Assembly: GCA_041675005.1 (NCBI GenBank)
Contig: JBAYUQ010000001.1
Coordinates: 496,001 to 560,000 of the forward strand
DNA length: 64,000 nt
DNA from: PGYR01 sp041675005
GTDB lineage: Bacteria; Bacteroidota; Ignavibacteria; Kapaibacteriales; UBA2268
Reading direction: 5' to 3'
A model generated the notes under the pieces. It saw nothing but the letters and a program-made list of their open reading frames with translations, searched no databases and was not told the origin of the DNA. A program made the position numbers and the translations under genes. Of this stretch, positions 55,193 to 63,561 are shown one piece after another. Numbering within the stretch: the first letter of the stretch is position 1; each line of letters begins with the position of its first letter.

Positions 55193-56815
55193 TTAGCTAT
55201 TTCTGTTTTCAATTATATCTAATATCTCTTGCATTTTCTCTTTTGCTCTTAAAGATAGTGATTTTGCTTCTTGCTTTGTTTTTTCAACATAATTTGTATC
55301 ACTTATACCAGACAAATTAATTGTAACATTTCTATAAGCACCCCATATACCTACTTCTAGAGCCCTAGCACCAACTTCCAAATCAGAGCGACTACTGAAA
55401 TTACCTATTTTAGCAACTTCTATTAAATCATCCCATATTCTATCAGCAGTTTTGATAGTTTTCAAAGGGACTTCTATTGCCACTTTCATTCCTTCTTCCA
55501 TAGCAATACTTCTGGCTATTTTTTCATCTTCAGTGCTCTGAGGCAATCTCATTGCTTCCATATAATCGCTAAATGCATTAGTATCAGCATCTATAAGTGG
55601 TATCAAATCTTCAGTTGTCTTAACTAAATTAGGAATTATTTTTCTTAATGGACCATCATACTCTTCATATTTCTTGTACCCGAATGTCAGCCAAGCAACC
55701 ATTGCACCTAAACCTGCACCTAATGATGCCACAGCTGCAGAGACACTACCTCCACCAGGAGCTGAGGTACGTGCCGCGACTGAACCAATAAAATCTCTCA
55801 CAGAAAGCGAAGCCAATGGCTCATTTTTATCTTGCTTGATTATATATTCTATTATTCTTTTTTGAGGGTCGAAGTATTGGATAGAGCTTAGCCCAAGTCT
55901 ATCAATAGCTAATTTTATCTTCTGGTCTTCAGCAATTACGAATAGATTCTCTTTTTCTATGTAATAATCTGCTGCCATAATCATTGCTTCTAACGGAACA
56001 AGTCCAACTATCTCAGAACCAGCGAGACCTAAATTCATCTCAATTGCGTCTTTCTTTGCTTCTTCAAAGGCAATATGCATAGGTGTAACGTGATAATCAT
56101 TTAGATTCATCGAGATTTGAGCCATATTGTACTCATCTACATGCCAACCAAGTCCCTTTGTCTCTTTCAATCGACCCGAATCACCCTCTTCCCTACCAGC
56201 TTCTCTTAGATTTAGGGCAATTCTATGTGCCTGATTCCAAGTTCCTAATACATTAATGTTGTAAGCAATTAAGAATTTTCTTGCTCCAGTCGCTGTGACT
56301 CCCCATTTAGGATTATAGCTACCCGACCAATAATCTGGTTCCCATCCTTCTTTTTTAACTTTTTCAGACATCGCCTCATACTCACCTTTCCTAATATCTG
56401 GCAACTTTTTACGATAATCTTTTTTTGAAGCTTCTTCGTAAAGATAAAAAGCAATTCCTAGTTCTTTTGATGCTCTTTTAGCAAATTTTTTTGAAATTTC
56501 AACACATTCTTCCATAGTTACATTAGCAACAGGAACGAAAGGACATACGTCCATTGCACCCATTCTAGGATGTTCACCTTTTTGAGTTCGCATATCTATT
56601 AAATCTTTTGCAACTTTTGCAGATGCAATTGCACCTTCGATAATTGAGTTTTCATCACCTACAAATGTATAAACAGTTCTGTTAGTTGATGCACCTGGAT
56701 CTACATCTAACAAAGTACACCCTTCTGTTTTTCGTATTGATTCTGCAATTGCTTCAATAATTTCTTTATCCCTTCCTTCTGAAAAATTAGGGACGCATTC
56801 TATTATTTTTTTCAT
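55193..56815 (-). CDS. ftcD: Bifunctional glutamate formimidoyltransferase / formimidoyltetrahydrofolate cyclodeaminase
   Basis: The enzyme moves the formimino group of formiminoglutamate from histidine breakdown to tetrahydrofolate, then releases ammonia to give methenyl-THF. The 540 residues are almost the length of the fused vertebrate enzyme. The transferase domain (about 1-325) starts MKKIIECVPNFSEGRD and has catalytic His82 in GEHPRMGAMDVCPFVP. The cyclodeaminase domain (about 335-540) has FIGSVAARTSAPGGGSVSA and the helical core AGLGAMVAWLTFG. No hut genes are in the window, so the rest of the pathway must lie elsewhere. It faces away from the signalling operon at 56970. Confidence 0.95.
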   Translation of the reverse strand: MKKIIECVPNFSEGRDKEIIEAIAESIRKTEGCTLLDVDPGASTNRTVYTFVGDENSIIEGAIASAKVAKDLIDMRTQKGEHPRMGAMDVCPFVPVANVTMEECVEISKKFAKRASKELGIAFYLYEEASKKDYRKKLPDIRKGEYEAMSEKVKKEGWEPDYWSGSYNPKWGVTATGARKFLIAYNINVLGTWNQAHRIALNLREAGREEGDSGRLKETKGLGWHVDEYNMAQISMNLNDYHVTPMHIAFEEAKKDAIEMNLGLAGSEIVGLVPLEAMIMAADYYIEKENLFVIAEDQKIKLAIDRLGLSSIQYFDPQKRIIEYIIKQDKNEPLASLSVRDFIGSVAARTSAPGGGSVSAAVASLGAGLGAMVAWLTFGYKKYEEYDGPLRKIIPNLVKTTEDLIPLIDADTNAFSDYMEAMRLPQSTEDEKIARSIAMEEGMKVAIEVPLKTIKTADRIWDDLIEVAKIGNFSSRSDLEVGARALEVGIWGAYRNVTINLSGISDTNYVEKTKQEAKSLSLRAKEKMQEILDIIENRNS

Positions 56816-56969
56816 TATCTTATCTTTTTAATTTAAAAAACAATTTCACTTTCGAAATTTAAAAAACTTTATAGTTTATGTAGAATTTAACAGTTGTTAA
56901 TAAATTAAATGTTCAAAAGTTTACTCTTATTGTTAAATTAGCTAATCAGAAAAAGGTAGTTTTAGGTAT

Positions 56970-57299
56970 ATGCCAAGAAAAGTAAAATTAGACGATATTG
57001 AAGAAGGTCAGATTCTAGCAGAAACACTTTCTAATAAATATGATCAAATACTTATTAAAAAAGGTACTTTGTTAAATCTTGATTCACACATTAGAGTACT
57101 AAAGATGTGGGGTATTAATGAAATTTCAATTTTTGATGATTTAATCGATGCATCGAGTGGATCGGTTAATAGTGAGGAAATTGCTAATATTGAAACTAAA
57201 CTTTTGAATGAAATTGGATGGAAAATTAAGAATGAAAATGACAAATTATTATTTGATGTTGCAGTACTAAGTAGAATAGGAAAGTTTAATAATGAATAA
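56970..57299 (+). CDS. Small protein resembling the DUF3391-type N-terminal domain of HD-GYP proteins
   Basis: The 109 residues read MPRKVKLDDIEEGQILAETL, then a YDQILIKKGTLL strand pair and a helix HIRVLKMWGINEISI. This resembles the domain that precedes HD-GYP phosphodiesterase domains (pattern: lasting strand pairs, GxxL...L..H...L...GI). Here it is a stand-alone protein. Its end overlaps the start of an HDOD gene by eight bases, so the two are coupled and perhaps act together. The assignment is by pattern only and moderate in strength. Confidence 0.6.
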   Translation: MPRKVKLDDIEEGQILAETLSNKYDQILIKKGTLLNLDSHIRVLKMWGINEISIFDDLIDASSGSVNSEEIANIETKLLNEIGWKIKNENDKLLFDVAVLSRIGKFNNE

Positions 57300-58140
57300 A
57301 CTACTTGATAAAATTGAGAATTTTGATGATTTCCCAACATTACCAACTATATATTATAAACTAGTTGACGCATTATCAAATACCTCAACTACTATTAAAG
57401 ACCTTTCTAATTTAGTTTCTACCGATATTGCACTAACATTTAAACTTTTAAAAATTGTAAACTCAAGTATTTACGGGCTAAGCACTAAAGTAAACTCTAT
57501 TGATAAAGCTATATTCCACCTTGGTTTCCGTGAGTTGAAAAACATTATTCTTTCTACAAAAATAATCGAAATATTTTCGGACATAAATTCAAATTCTAAA
57601 TTTGATTTAGTTGAATTTTGGAAGCATTCTATAGCAGTTGGAGCTATTTCGAGAATAATTGCTCAAGAATTGGGGCAAAAGAATCTAGATGAATATTTAC
57701 TTTCTGGGATTACACATGACATTGGTAAATTGGTATTAATCAAAATCTTGGGTCCAGAATATAATGTTGTATTTATAATAATGGAAAAGGAAGGCATTTC
57801 TTTGATCGAAGCAGAGCAAAAAGTTTTAGGCATTACTCATCAAGAGATCGGATTAAAAGTAGCTGAATCATGGAATCTAGACCCCAATATTTTAAATGTG
57901 ATAAGGTATCATAATGACGGATTGGTTGGATCAAATTATGATCAACTAGTTGGAGTAGTCCATATTTCAAATATTCTTGCTAAGCTATTAGGTTTAGGTC
58001 ATTCGGGATGTGACAGAATAACTCAACCTAACCAATTGCTTTGGCGGAGATTAGATATTACAAAATTTGATAAAGAGTCATTCTACGAAAGAATAAAGAC
58101 CGATTACGAACAAGCAAATGAAATATTAATTATTAACTAG
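57292..58140 (+). CDS. HDOD domain signalling protein
   Basis: The 282 residues hold one HDOD domain (about 10-205): FDDFPTLPTIYYKLVDAL, STDIALTFKLLKIVNSSIYGL, IDKAIFHLGFRELKNIIL and a retained HD pair in GITHDIGKLVL. HDOD proteins are regulatory relatives of HD phosphohydrolases, often in cell-cycle or second-messenger signalling. Here the HxxxHD-type metal site is only partly kept, so hydrolase activity is uncertain. The protein is framed by the DUF3391-like gene and a histidine kinase gene in one operon. Confidence 0.88.
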   Translation: MNKLLDKIENFDDFPTLPTIYYKLVDALSNTSTTIKDLSNLVSTDIALTFKLLKIVNSSIYGLSTKVNSIDKAIFHLGFRELKNIILSTKIIEIFSDINSNSKFDLVEFWKHSIAVGAISRIIAQELGQKNLDEYLLSGITHDIGKLVLIKILGPEYNVVFIIMEKEGISLIEAEQKVLGITHQEIGLKVAESWNLDPNILNVIRYHNDGLVGSNYDQLVGVVHISNILAKLLGLGHSGCDRITQPNQLLWRRLDITKFDKESFYERIKTDYEQANEILIIN

Positions 58141-58146
58141 AGAATT

Positions 58147-59409
58147 ATGGAAGTAAATTTAGAAGTTTTTGAAAGCTTTAATATAGCACTTGTAAATAAC
58201 CCTACAATTGAATCAGTTATTGAAAGTGCAAATAATGTATATTTCAATTTATTAGAACCAAATTTCTCTGCAATTTTTCTATTTAACACTGAAACTTTTG
58301 AACCAGTATTGAAAAGTTGCTATCCTAATGATGAAAAAGAAAATTGCCTAACCATATTTGAGAAGTCAATAGAACTTGGTTTGATTGGTGAAGTAATGAA
58401 TTCAAATGATTTAATACTTAAAGAAATTGACGATTCTATTTCTATACTACTAGCTCCATTAATTAGTTCAAAAGGAGCATTGGGGTTTGGTCTTATTGAA
58501 TATGATAAGACTTTAATAGTGTTAAATTCAGAAACTAAGTTTTTATTGAAGAATTTCACAGGTTATTTAGCTTCTAGCATTAATGGATTAAAGTTAGAAA
58601 ATGAGAGTAAACTTTTTAAAAATAAAATAGACCAATTAGTAGCTGTGCAAACTAGAGACCTAATGGAAAAGAAGAAGGAAATCAGTGAGAAAGTAGAACA
58701 ACTGAAATCTAGTTTGCTAATGACCTTACCACACGAAGTAAGAACACCACTCAATCAGATTCTTGGTTTAACTGACTATCTGAAACAAAGTCTAGACGAA
58801 GTTGACAAAGAAGAAACATTAGAAATATTAGAAGATGTACACTCTTCTGCAGTTAGGTTACGTAGGTTATTTGAGAATTATTTATATTTATCTGCACTTA
58901 CAATCAACTCATATAATATAGAAGAGTTAGAAAAATTACAAGAAGCAACAATCTATTCAGCTGAATCATTAATCTATGAAACAGCAACTAATATTTCTTA
59001 TAGATTCGAGAAGACTGACAGTATAGAAATGGAACTTGAGGATTCACCACTTCAAATATCCGAAGAACATTTCAATAAATTAATTTATGAGCTAGTTGAT
59101 AACGCTTTCAAATTTGGGAATGATGAAACCAAAGTAGTGATTACCTCTAAAATTATTGATAATAAGTATAGTATAACTATACATGATGATGGGATAGGGA
59201 TGCCACTTGAAAAAATCTATATGTTGGATGCCTATATTCAATTTGATAGATTAGAAAATGAACAACAAGGTTCAGGACTAGGCTTAGCAATAGTAAAAAA
59301 AATAATGGATATTTACAATGGTAAAATTAAATTTAAAAGTGAAGTTGGTAAATTCACTGAAGTAACTTTAACTTTACCAATTGCAGATATTGATATAGAT
59401 GATATATAA
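58147..59409 (+). CDS. Soluble GAF-like sensor histidine kinase
   Basis: The 420 residues have no membrane segment. An N-terminal GAF-like sensor (about 5-150) leads through a coiled coil into HisKA with His196 in LPHEVRTPLNQI, then an ATPase domain with ELVDNAFKFG, DDGIGMP and GSGLGLAIVKK. It is predicted to be a cytoplasmic kinase sensing a small ligand or redox signal. It lies six bases after the HDOD gene and no response regulator adjoins, so its partner is unknown. It converges with a small secreted-protein gene with a one-base gap. Confidence 0.92.
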   Translation: MEVNLEVFESFNIALVNNPTIESVIESANNVYFNLLEPNFSAIFLFNTETFEPVLKSCYPNDEKENCLTIFEKSIELGLIGEVMNSNDLILKEIDDSISILLAPLISSKGALGFGLIEYDKTLIVLNSETKFLLKNFTGYLASSINGLKLENESKLFKNKIDQLVAVQTRDLMEKKKEISEKVEQLKSSLLMTLPHEVRTPLNQILGLTDYLKQSLDEVDKEETLEILEDVHSSAVRLRRLFENYLYLSALTINSYNIEELEKLQEATIYSAESLIYETATNISYRFEKTDSIEMELEDSPLQISEEHFNKLIYELVDNAFKFGNDETKVVITSKIIDNKYSITIHDDGIGMPLEKIYMLDAYIQFDRLENEQQGSGLGLAIVKKIMDIYNGKIKFKSEVGKFTEVTLTLPIADIDIDDI

Positions 59410-59410
59410 A

Positions 59411-59971
59411 TTATCTTTTAAAAATTCTTATTCTTCTAATATCAGTTATCCATCTAGTAGTATTATTGTCAAATGGAAACACTAAAGAATTAGATTTGAA
59501 ATACTTATTTTTGCGATCGTTTGTCCAATTCTTTGAATTTAATCCATAACTAGCATTAGTCATAGAACCTAATTCTACATTTAGTAATTTATTTCCTGCT
59601 AATTTACTTAAATCATCTTCTCCAATTACTAATGTATCACCTAAGCTAGAAAATTCTTCATCAAAAAGTAGGAGTGCTTGTTGATTATTTATTTGTTTGT
59701 TCAGATCACTATTACTTAAATAATGAAACTTGCCATTTATATCTTCAAATTCTGCAAAGCAGTTATCACATATTTGAATTATCTCATTTATATCTATTGC
59801 TTTACTTTTGGAGACTACCTTTTTTCCAGATTTAAAATCTATTGTCATTCTATTCATATTCGAAGAATTAAGATTGCTCAAATCAATTTCCTTTACCAAA
59901 GTAAAATTATCTTTGGAATATGAATGGTTAGTAAATAAAACTAATGTCAAAACTATAATGATATTTTTCAT
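59411..59971 (-). CDS. Small secreted protein of unknown function
   Basis: The 186 residues begin with a signal peptide (about 1-19, MKNIIIVLTLVLFTNHSYS). The mature part has one CxxC pair (ICDNCF), several acidic segments and a basic C-terminus (WITDIRRIRIFKR). I recognise no family. It ends one base from the stop of the histidine kinase gene on the other strand. The gene is presumably monocistronic. Confidence 0.7.
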   Translation of the reverse strand: MKNIIIVLTLVLFTNHSYSKDNFTLVKEIDLSNLNSSNMNRMTIDFKSGKKVVSKSKAIDINEIIQICDNCFAEFEDINGKFHYLSNSDLNKQINNQQALLLFDEEFSSLGDTLVIGEDDLSKLAGNKLLNVELGSMTNASYGLNSKNWTNDRKNKYFKSNSLVFPFDNNTTRWITDIRRIRIFKR

Positions 59972-60057
59972 CTCAATTTCCCACTTATCTTTGAGTTCAA
60001 TTTTTAAAACTGTATTTTACTAAACTTATTATCTCAAAAATAGAAAATATTCTTATA

Positions 60058-61257
60058 ATGAAACTAACCGTAGCAATATTAGCAGCAGGAAAAGGTACAA
60101 GAATGAATGTACCTGATTTACCAAAAGTATTAGTCCCAATGAATAGTAAACCCCTTTTAGGCTATGTGCTAGAGACGATTGAGAGCTTAAACTCTTCTAA
60201 GACTGTTGTTATTTTAGGTCACGAAAAAGAGAAAGTTGAATTATTTTTATCGCAAAATAATTTTTCTAATATTGAAACGGTTATCCAAGAACCTCAATTA
60301 GGAACTGGTCACGCCGTTGATCAAACAAGAGATGCACTAATAAAATCAGATTCGGTTGTTATGATCCTTTGTGGTGATGTACCTTTACTTACATTAGATA
60401 CTTTGAATTCATTTATAAAATACCATAATGATAATGAAAGTTCGCTAACAGTTTTATCTGCTATTGCTCCTAACCCTACTGGTTATGGTAGAATAATAAG
60501 AAATGAGTCAAATGATTTTGCTAGAATTGTTGAGCAAAAAGATGCTAGTGAAGAAGAAAAATCAGTCAATGAAATTAATAGTGGTACTTATTTAGTAAAA
60601 TCTGATTTACTATTCTCAGCTTTAGAAAGAGTTAATAATACCAATGTACAAGGTGAATACTATCTAACAGATATAGTTGAGATAATCAAGAATGACGGTT
60701 ATAAAGTGATGGCATATCCTACTTCAAATATTGATGAGATACAAGGTATCAACTCAATTGAAGATTTGAAGTTAGCCGAAGAGAAAATATATAGTTCTAA
60801 AAGAGGTTTTAATATATTGGGACTACAACAAATAGCTATAGGTTCTGAATATAAATCTAAACATAATGAATTATGGCAAAATCTATTTGGCTTACCTAAG
60901 ATTGGTGAATACAAGAGTGAATTCGAGAATGTTGATGAGGATATTTTGAAGTTAGGTAAAGGCATTGCAGAAATCGAAATAGATATAATGCAACCAATTG
61001 ATATAAATAAAAAACCAGCCGTTCATACTCCAACTTTAAATCATATTGGGCTATGGGTAGATAATATAGAATCAGCTTATAAGAATCTAGAAGCTAGTGG
61101 AGTTAGATTTACACCAGGTGGTATTAGAAAAGGTGCATCTGGATATGATGTATGTTTCATACATCCGAAAGGGAATGAAAATTCTCAAATTTCTGGTGAA
61201 GGTGTTCTTATTGAGTTAGTACAAGCACCAACAGAATTAATAAATAAATTGAAATAA
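60058..61257 (+). CDS. GlmU-type nucleotidyltransferase domain fused to a VOC (glyoxalase-fold) domain
   Basis: Residues 1-250 form a sugar-nucleotide pyrophosphorylase domain like the N-terminal half of GlmU: LAAGKGTRMNVPDLPKVL (8-25), QLGTGHAV (80-87), LCGDVPLL (104-111), GYGRII (142-147), NSGTYLV (174-180) and YYLTDIVEI (201-209). GlmU would continue into a left-handed beta-helix acetyltransferase; here residues 251-399 are instead a complete VOC domain of the lactoylglutathione-lyase/epimerase type (NILGLQQIAIG, NVDEDIL, MQPIDINKKPAVH, LNHIGLWVD, FTPGGIRKGASGYDVCFIHP, GEGVLIELVQAP). The VOC start aligns as FNILGL where a stand-alone protein would have M, and there is no internal ATG. The first domain probably makes UDP-GlcNAc or another nucleotide sugar. 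What the VOC part does is unknown. gpmA follows after 19 bases. Confidence 0.88.
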   Translation: MKLTVAILAAGKGTRMNVPDLPKVLVPMNSKPLLGYVLETIESLNSSKTVVILGHEKEKVELFLSQNNFSNIETVIQEPQLGTGHAVDQTRDALIKSDSVVMILCGDVPLLTLDTLNSFIKYHNDNESSLTVLSAIAPNPTGYGRIIRNESNDFARIVEQKDASEEEKSVNEINSGTYLVKSDLLFSALERVNNTNVQGEYYLTDIVEIIKNDGYKVMAYPTSNIDEIQGINSIEDLKLAEEKIYSSKRGFNILGLQQIAIGSEYKSKHNELWQNLFGLPKIGEYKSEFENVDEDILKLGKGIAEIEIDIMQPIDINKKPAVHTPTLNHIGLWVDNIESAYKNLEASGVRFTPGGIRKGASGYDVCFIHPKGNENSQISGEGVLIELVQAPTELINKLK

Positions 61258-61276
61258 AAAAAGAAAGGTATTAAGA

Positions 61277-61894
61277 ATGTCAAAGTTAGTTTGTGTTAGA
61301 CATGGTCAATCGCAATGGAATAAAGAGAATCGATTCACTGGTTGGATTGATATTGAGTTATCTGAACTCGGTATAGAAGAAGCACAAGAAGCTGGTGAAC
61401 TTCTTAAAGGGTTTAAATTCGATAAAATATTCACATCAGGATTGAAAAGAGCCATAAAAACAGCTGAGATTATATCTGATATTGCTGGATTTAATGATAT
61501 TGAAATGATATCTGACATTGCTTTGAATGAGCGAAATTATGGTGATTTGCAAGGTCTAAATAAAGCTGAAATTGGGGAGAAAGTCGGAGCTGAACAATTG
61601 CATATATGGAGAAGGAGCTTCGATGTGGCTCCACCCAAAGGAGAATCATTGAAAGATACTCTTGACCGTGTACTACCATATTATGAAAGTCAAATAGCTC
61701 CTTTGCTTAAGGCAGGTAAGGATATTTTAATCTCCGCTCATGGCAATTCATTAAGAGCATTGACTATGCATATAGAAGGTGTTAGTAAAGAAGACATATC
61801 AGATATTAACATTCCGACAGGAAAACCGTATGTATATGAGTTCGATGAATCATTAAAATTAATATCAAAGAAATATCTTGGTGAAAATGTATAA
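61277..61894 (+). CDS. gpmA: 2,3-bisphosphoglycerate-dependent phosphoglycerate mutase
   Basis: This enzyme interconverts 3- and 2-phosphoglycerate in glycolysis. The 205 residues have the phosphohistidine motif VRHGQSQWNKENRFTGW (His8), LNERNYGDLQGLNKAE and the second histidine in SAHGNSLRAL. It is shorter than the 250-residue E. coli protein, as in many Bacteroidota and other short-form enzymes. The end overlaps the next gene by eight bases, so they are cotranslated. Confidence 0.94.
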   Translation: MSKLVCVRHGQSQWNKENRFTGWIDIELSELGIEEAQEAGELLKGFKFDKIFTSGLKRAIKTAEIISDIAGFNDIEMISDIALNERNYGDLQGLNKAEIGEKVGAEQLHIWRRSFDVAPPKGESLKDTLDRVLPYYESQIAPLLKAGKDILISAHGNSLRALTMHIEGVSKEDISDINIPTGKPYVYEFDESLKLISKKYLGENV

Positions 61895-63557
61895 AATAGC
61901 AATCGCATTAATATTCATTTCGTTTTCTGTAAGTAAATCAGAATCTGTTCTGGATATTGCAAGTAAGGAATTAACACGAAACTTCAATGAACTCCAGAAG
62001 GAAAGTACTCCGCCCTATTATATATCATATAATATTACAGATATAGAGAGAATTTCTATAAATTCATCATTTGGTAATCTGATGAGTAATGATAGTACAA
62101 GTCAGAGAATATTAGATATTGATCTAAGAGTTGGAGATTATAAATTTGATAATACACATATTATTAGAGGTAGTTCATTTAACTTTGGTGGAGGTTCTGG
62201 ATTTGAATTTCTTCCATTAGATAACAATGCTAAGGCAATAAAGAATAAAATTTGGTATTCTACTGACAAAGTCTACAAAGAAGCAATTGAGACTTTTGAA
62301 AAAGCAAAATCTAATGCTGCAGTTAAAGTTGAACAAGAAGATAAATCTGCTGATTTTTCAAAAGAGAAACCAGTCAAATTTAGTGAGTCAATTGAAAAAT
62401 TAAAAATAGATAGAGATAAATGGGTTGGATATGTAAAACAACTATCTAATCTATTTAATTCAGATCCATTAATATATGATGGTTCGGTTTCTTTTCAATT
62501 AGAGAATAAGACAAAGTATTTTGTAAATACCGAGGGAAGTCAGCTTAAATTTGATGAGTCTTCAATTAGAATATTTGTATATGCTAAAACAAAAGCAACT
62601 GACGGAATGAGTTTGCCTTTATACGAGTCATACTTTGCTTTCACACCTGAAACCTTACCTCCCTTAGGAAAAATAGAAGCTGATATTTTAAAAATAATAG
62701 CATTGTTAAAAGAACTTAGAGAAGCCCCTCTTATGGATACTTACTCTGGCCCTGCAATATTATCCGGTGAGGCCTCTGGTGTCTTTTTCCATGAGATATT
62801 CGGTCATAGAGTAGAAGGCCATAGAGAAAAAGATCCATCATCTAGCCAGACTTTCAAAAAGTCTGTCGGAGAGTCTATACTTCCTGATTTCATAGATGTT
62901 GTTTTCGATCCTACTATAAAAGAAAGAAATGGTACTGAGCTTTCTGGTTACTTTTTATTTGATGATCAGGGCGTAAAGTCTGAAAAAGTAGTCTCGGTAA
63001 ATGATGGTATATTTAGGAGCTTTTTGATGGCTAGATCACCAATTGAAGGATTTGATCATTCAAATGGACATGGTCGAAAACAAGCTGGTTACAATGCAGT
63101 ATCGAGACAGTCAAATCTAATAGTGGAGAGTAGTAATAAGGTTGACGATGATGAATTAGTAGAACTACTAAGAGAAGAATGTAAAAAACAAGAAAAAGAG
63201 TTTGGTCTGTATTTTAAAACTGTACAAGGTGGGTTCACTTTCACTGGTAGAACGGTACCAAATGCATTTAATGTACTTCCTCTAGAGGTATATAAGATTT
63301 ATGCAGATGGAAGGGCTAATGAGTTAGTAAGAGGAGTAGATTTGATTGGGACTCCCCTATCTACTTTTAGCAATATATTAGCTACTTCTGAAAGAGTTGG
63401 TGTATTCAACGGAATATGTGGTGCAGAGTCAGGTGGAGTCCCAGTTTCTGCATCTTCACCAGATATATTAGTTTCTAAAATTGAAGTACAAAAGAAGAAA
63501 AAGTCTCAAGCAAAACCGCCAATATTGGAAGCTCCTAAAAAAGTAACAACGGATTAG
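61887..63557 (+). CDS. Exported TldD/PmbA-family metalloprotease
   Basis: The 556 residues carry an N-terminal signal peptide (MYKIAIALIFISFSVSKSES), which cytoplasmic TldD proteins lack. The C-terminal half (about 280-520) has the TldD zinc motif H302-E-x3-H307 (FFHEIFGHRVEGHRE) and a downstream NGICGAESGG segment whose Cys fits the third ligand. A charged, low-complexity linker (VEQEDKSADFSKEKPVKF) lies in the first half. TldD normally works as a heterodimer with a TldE/PmbA-like partner; none follows in the window. I chose the ATG at 61887 over TTG and GTG codons a few bases upstream because it starts exactly at the signal peptide. It overlaps gpmA. Confidence 0.88.
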   Translation: MYKIAIALIFISFSVSKSESVLDIASKELTRNFNELQKESTPPYYISYNITDIERISINSSFGNLMSNDSTSQRILDIDLRVGDYKFDNTHIIRGSSFNFGGGSGFEFLPLDNNAKAIKNKIWYSTDKVYKEAIETFEKAKSNAAVKVEQEDKSADFSKEKPVKFSESIEKLKIDRDKWVGYVKQLSNLFNSDPLIYDGSVSFQLENKTKYFVNTEGSQLKFDESSIRIFVYAKTKATDGMSLPLYESYFAFTPETLPPLGKIEADILKIIALLKELREAPLMDTYSGPAILSGEASGVFFHEIFGHRVEGHREKDPSSSQTFKKSVGESILPDFIDVVFDPTIKERNGTELSGYFLFDDQGVKSEKVVSVNDGIFRSFLMARSPIEGFDHSNGHGRKQAGYNAVSRQSNLIVESSNKVDDDELVELLREECKKQEKEFGLYFKTVQGGFTFTGRTVPNAFNVLPLEVYKIYADGRANELVRGVDLIGTPLSTFSNILATSERVGVFNGICGAESGGVPVSASSPDILVSKIEVQKKKKSQAKPPILEAPKKVTTD

Positions 63558-63561
63558 TATT

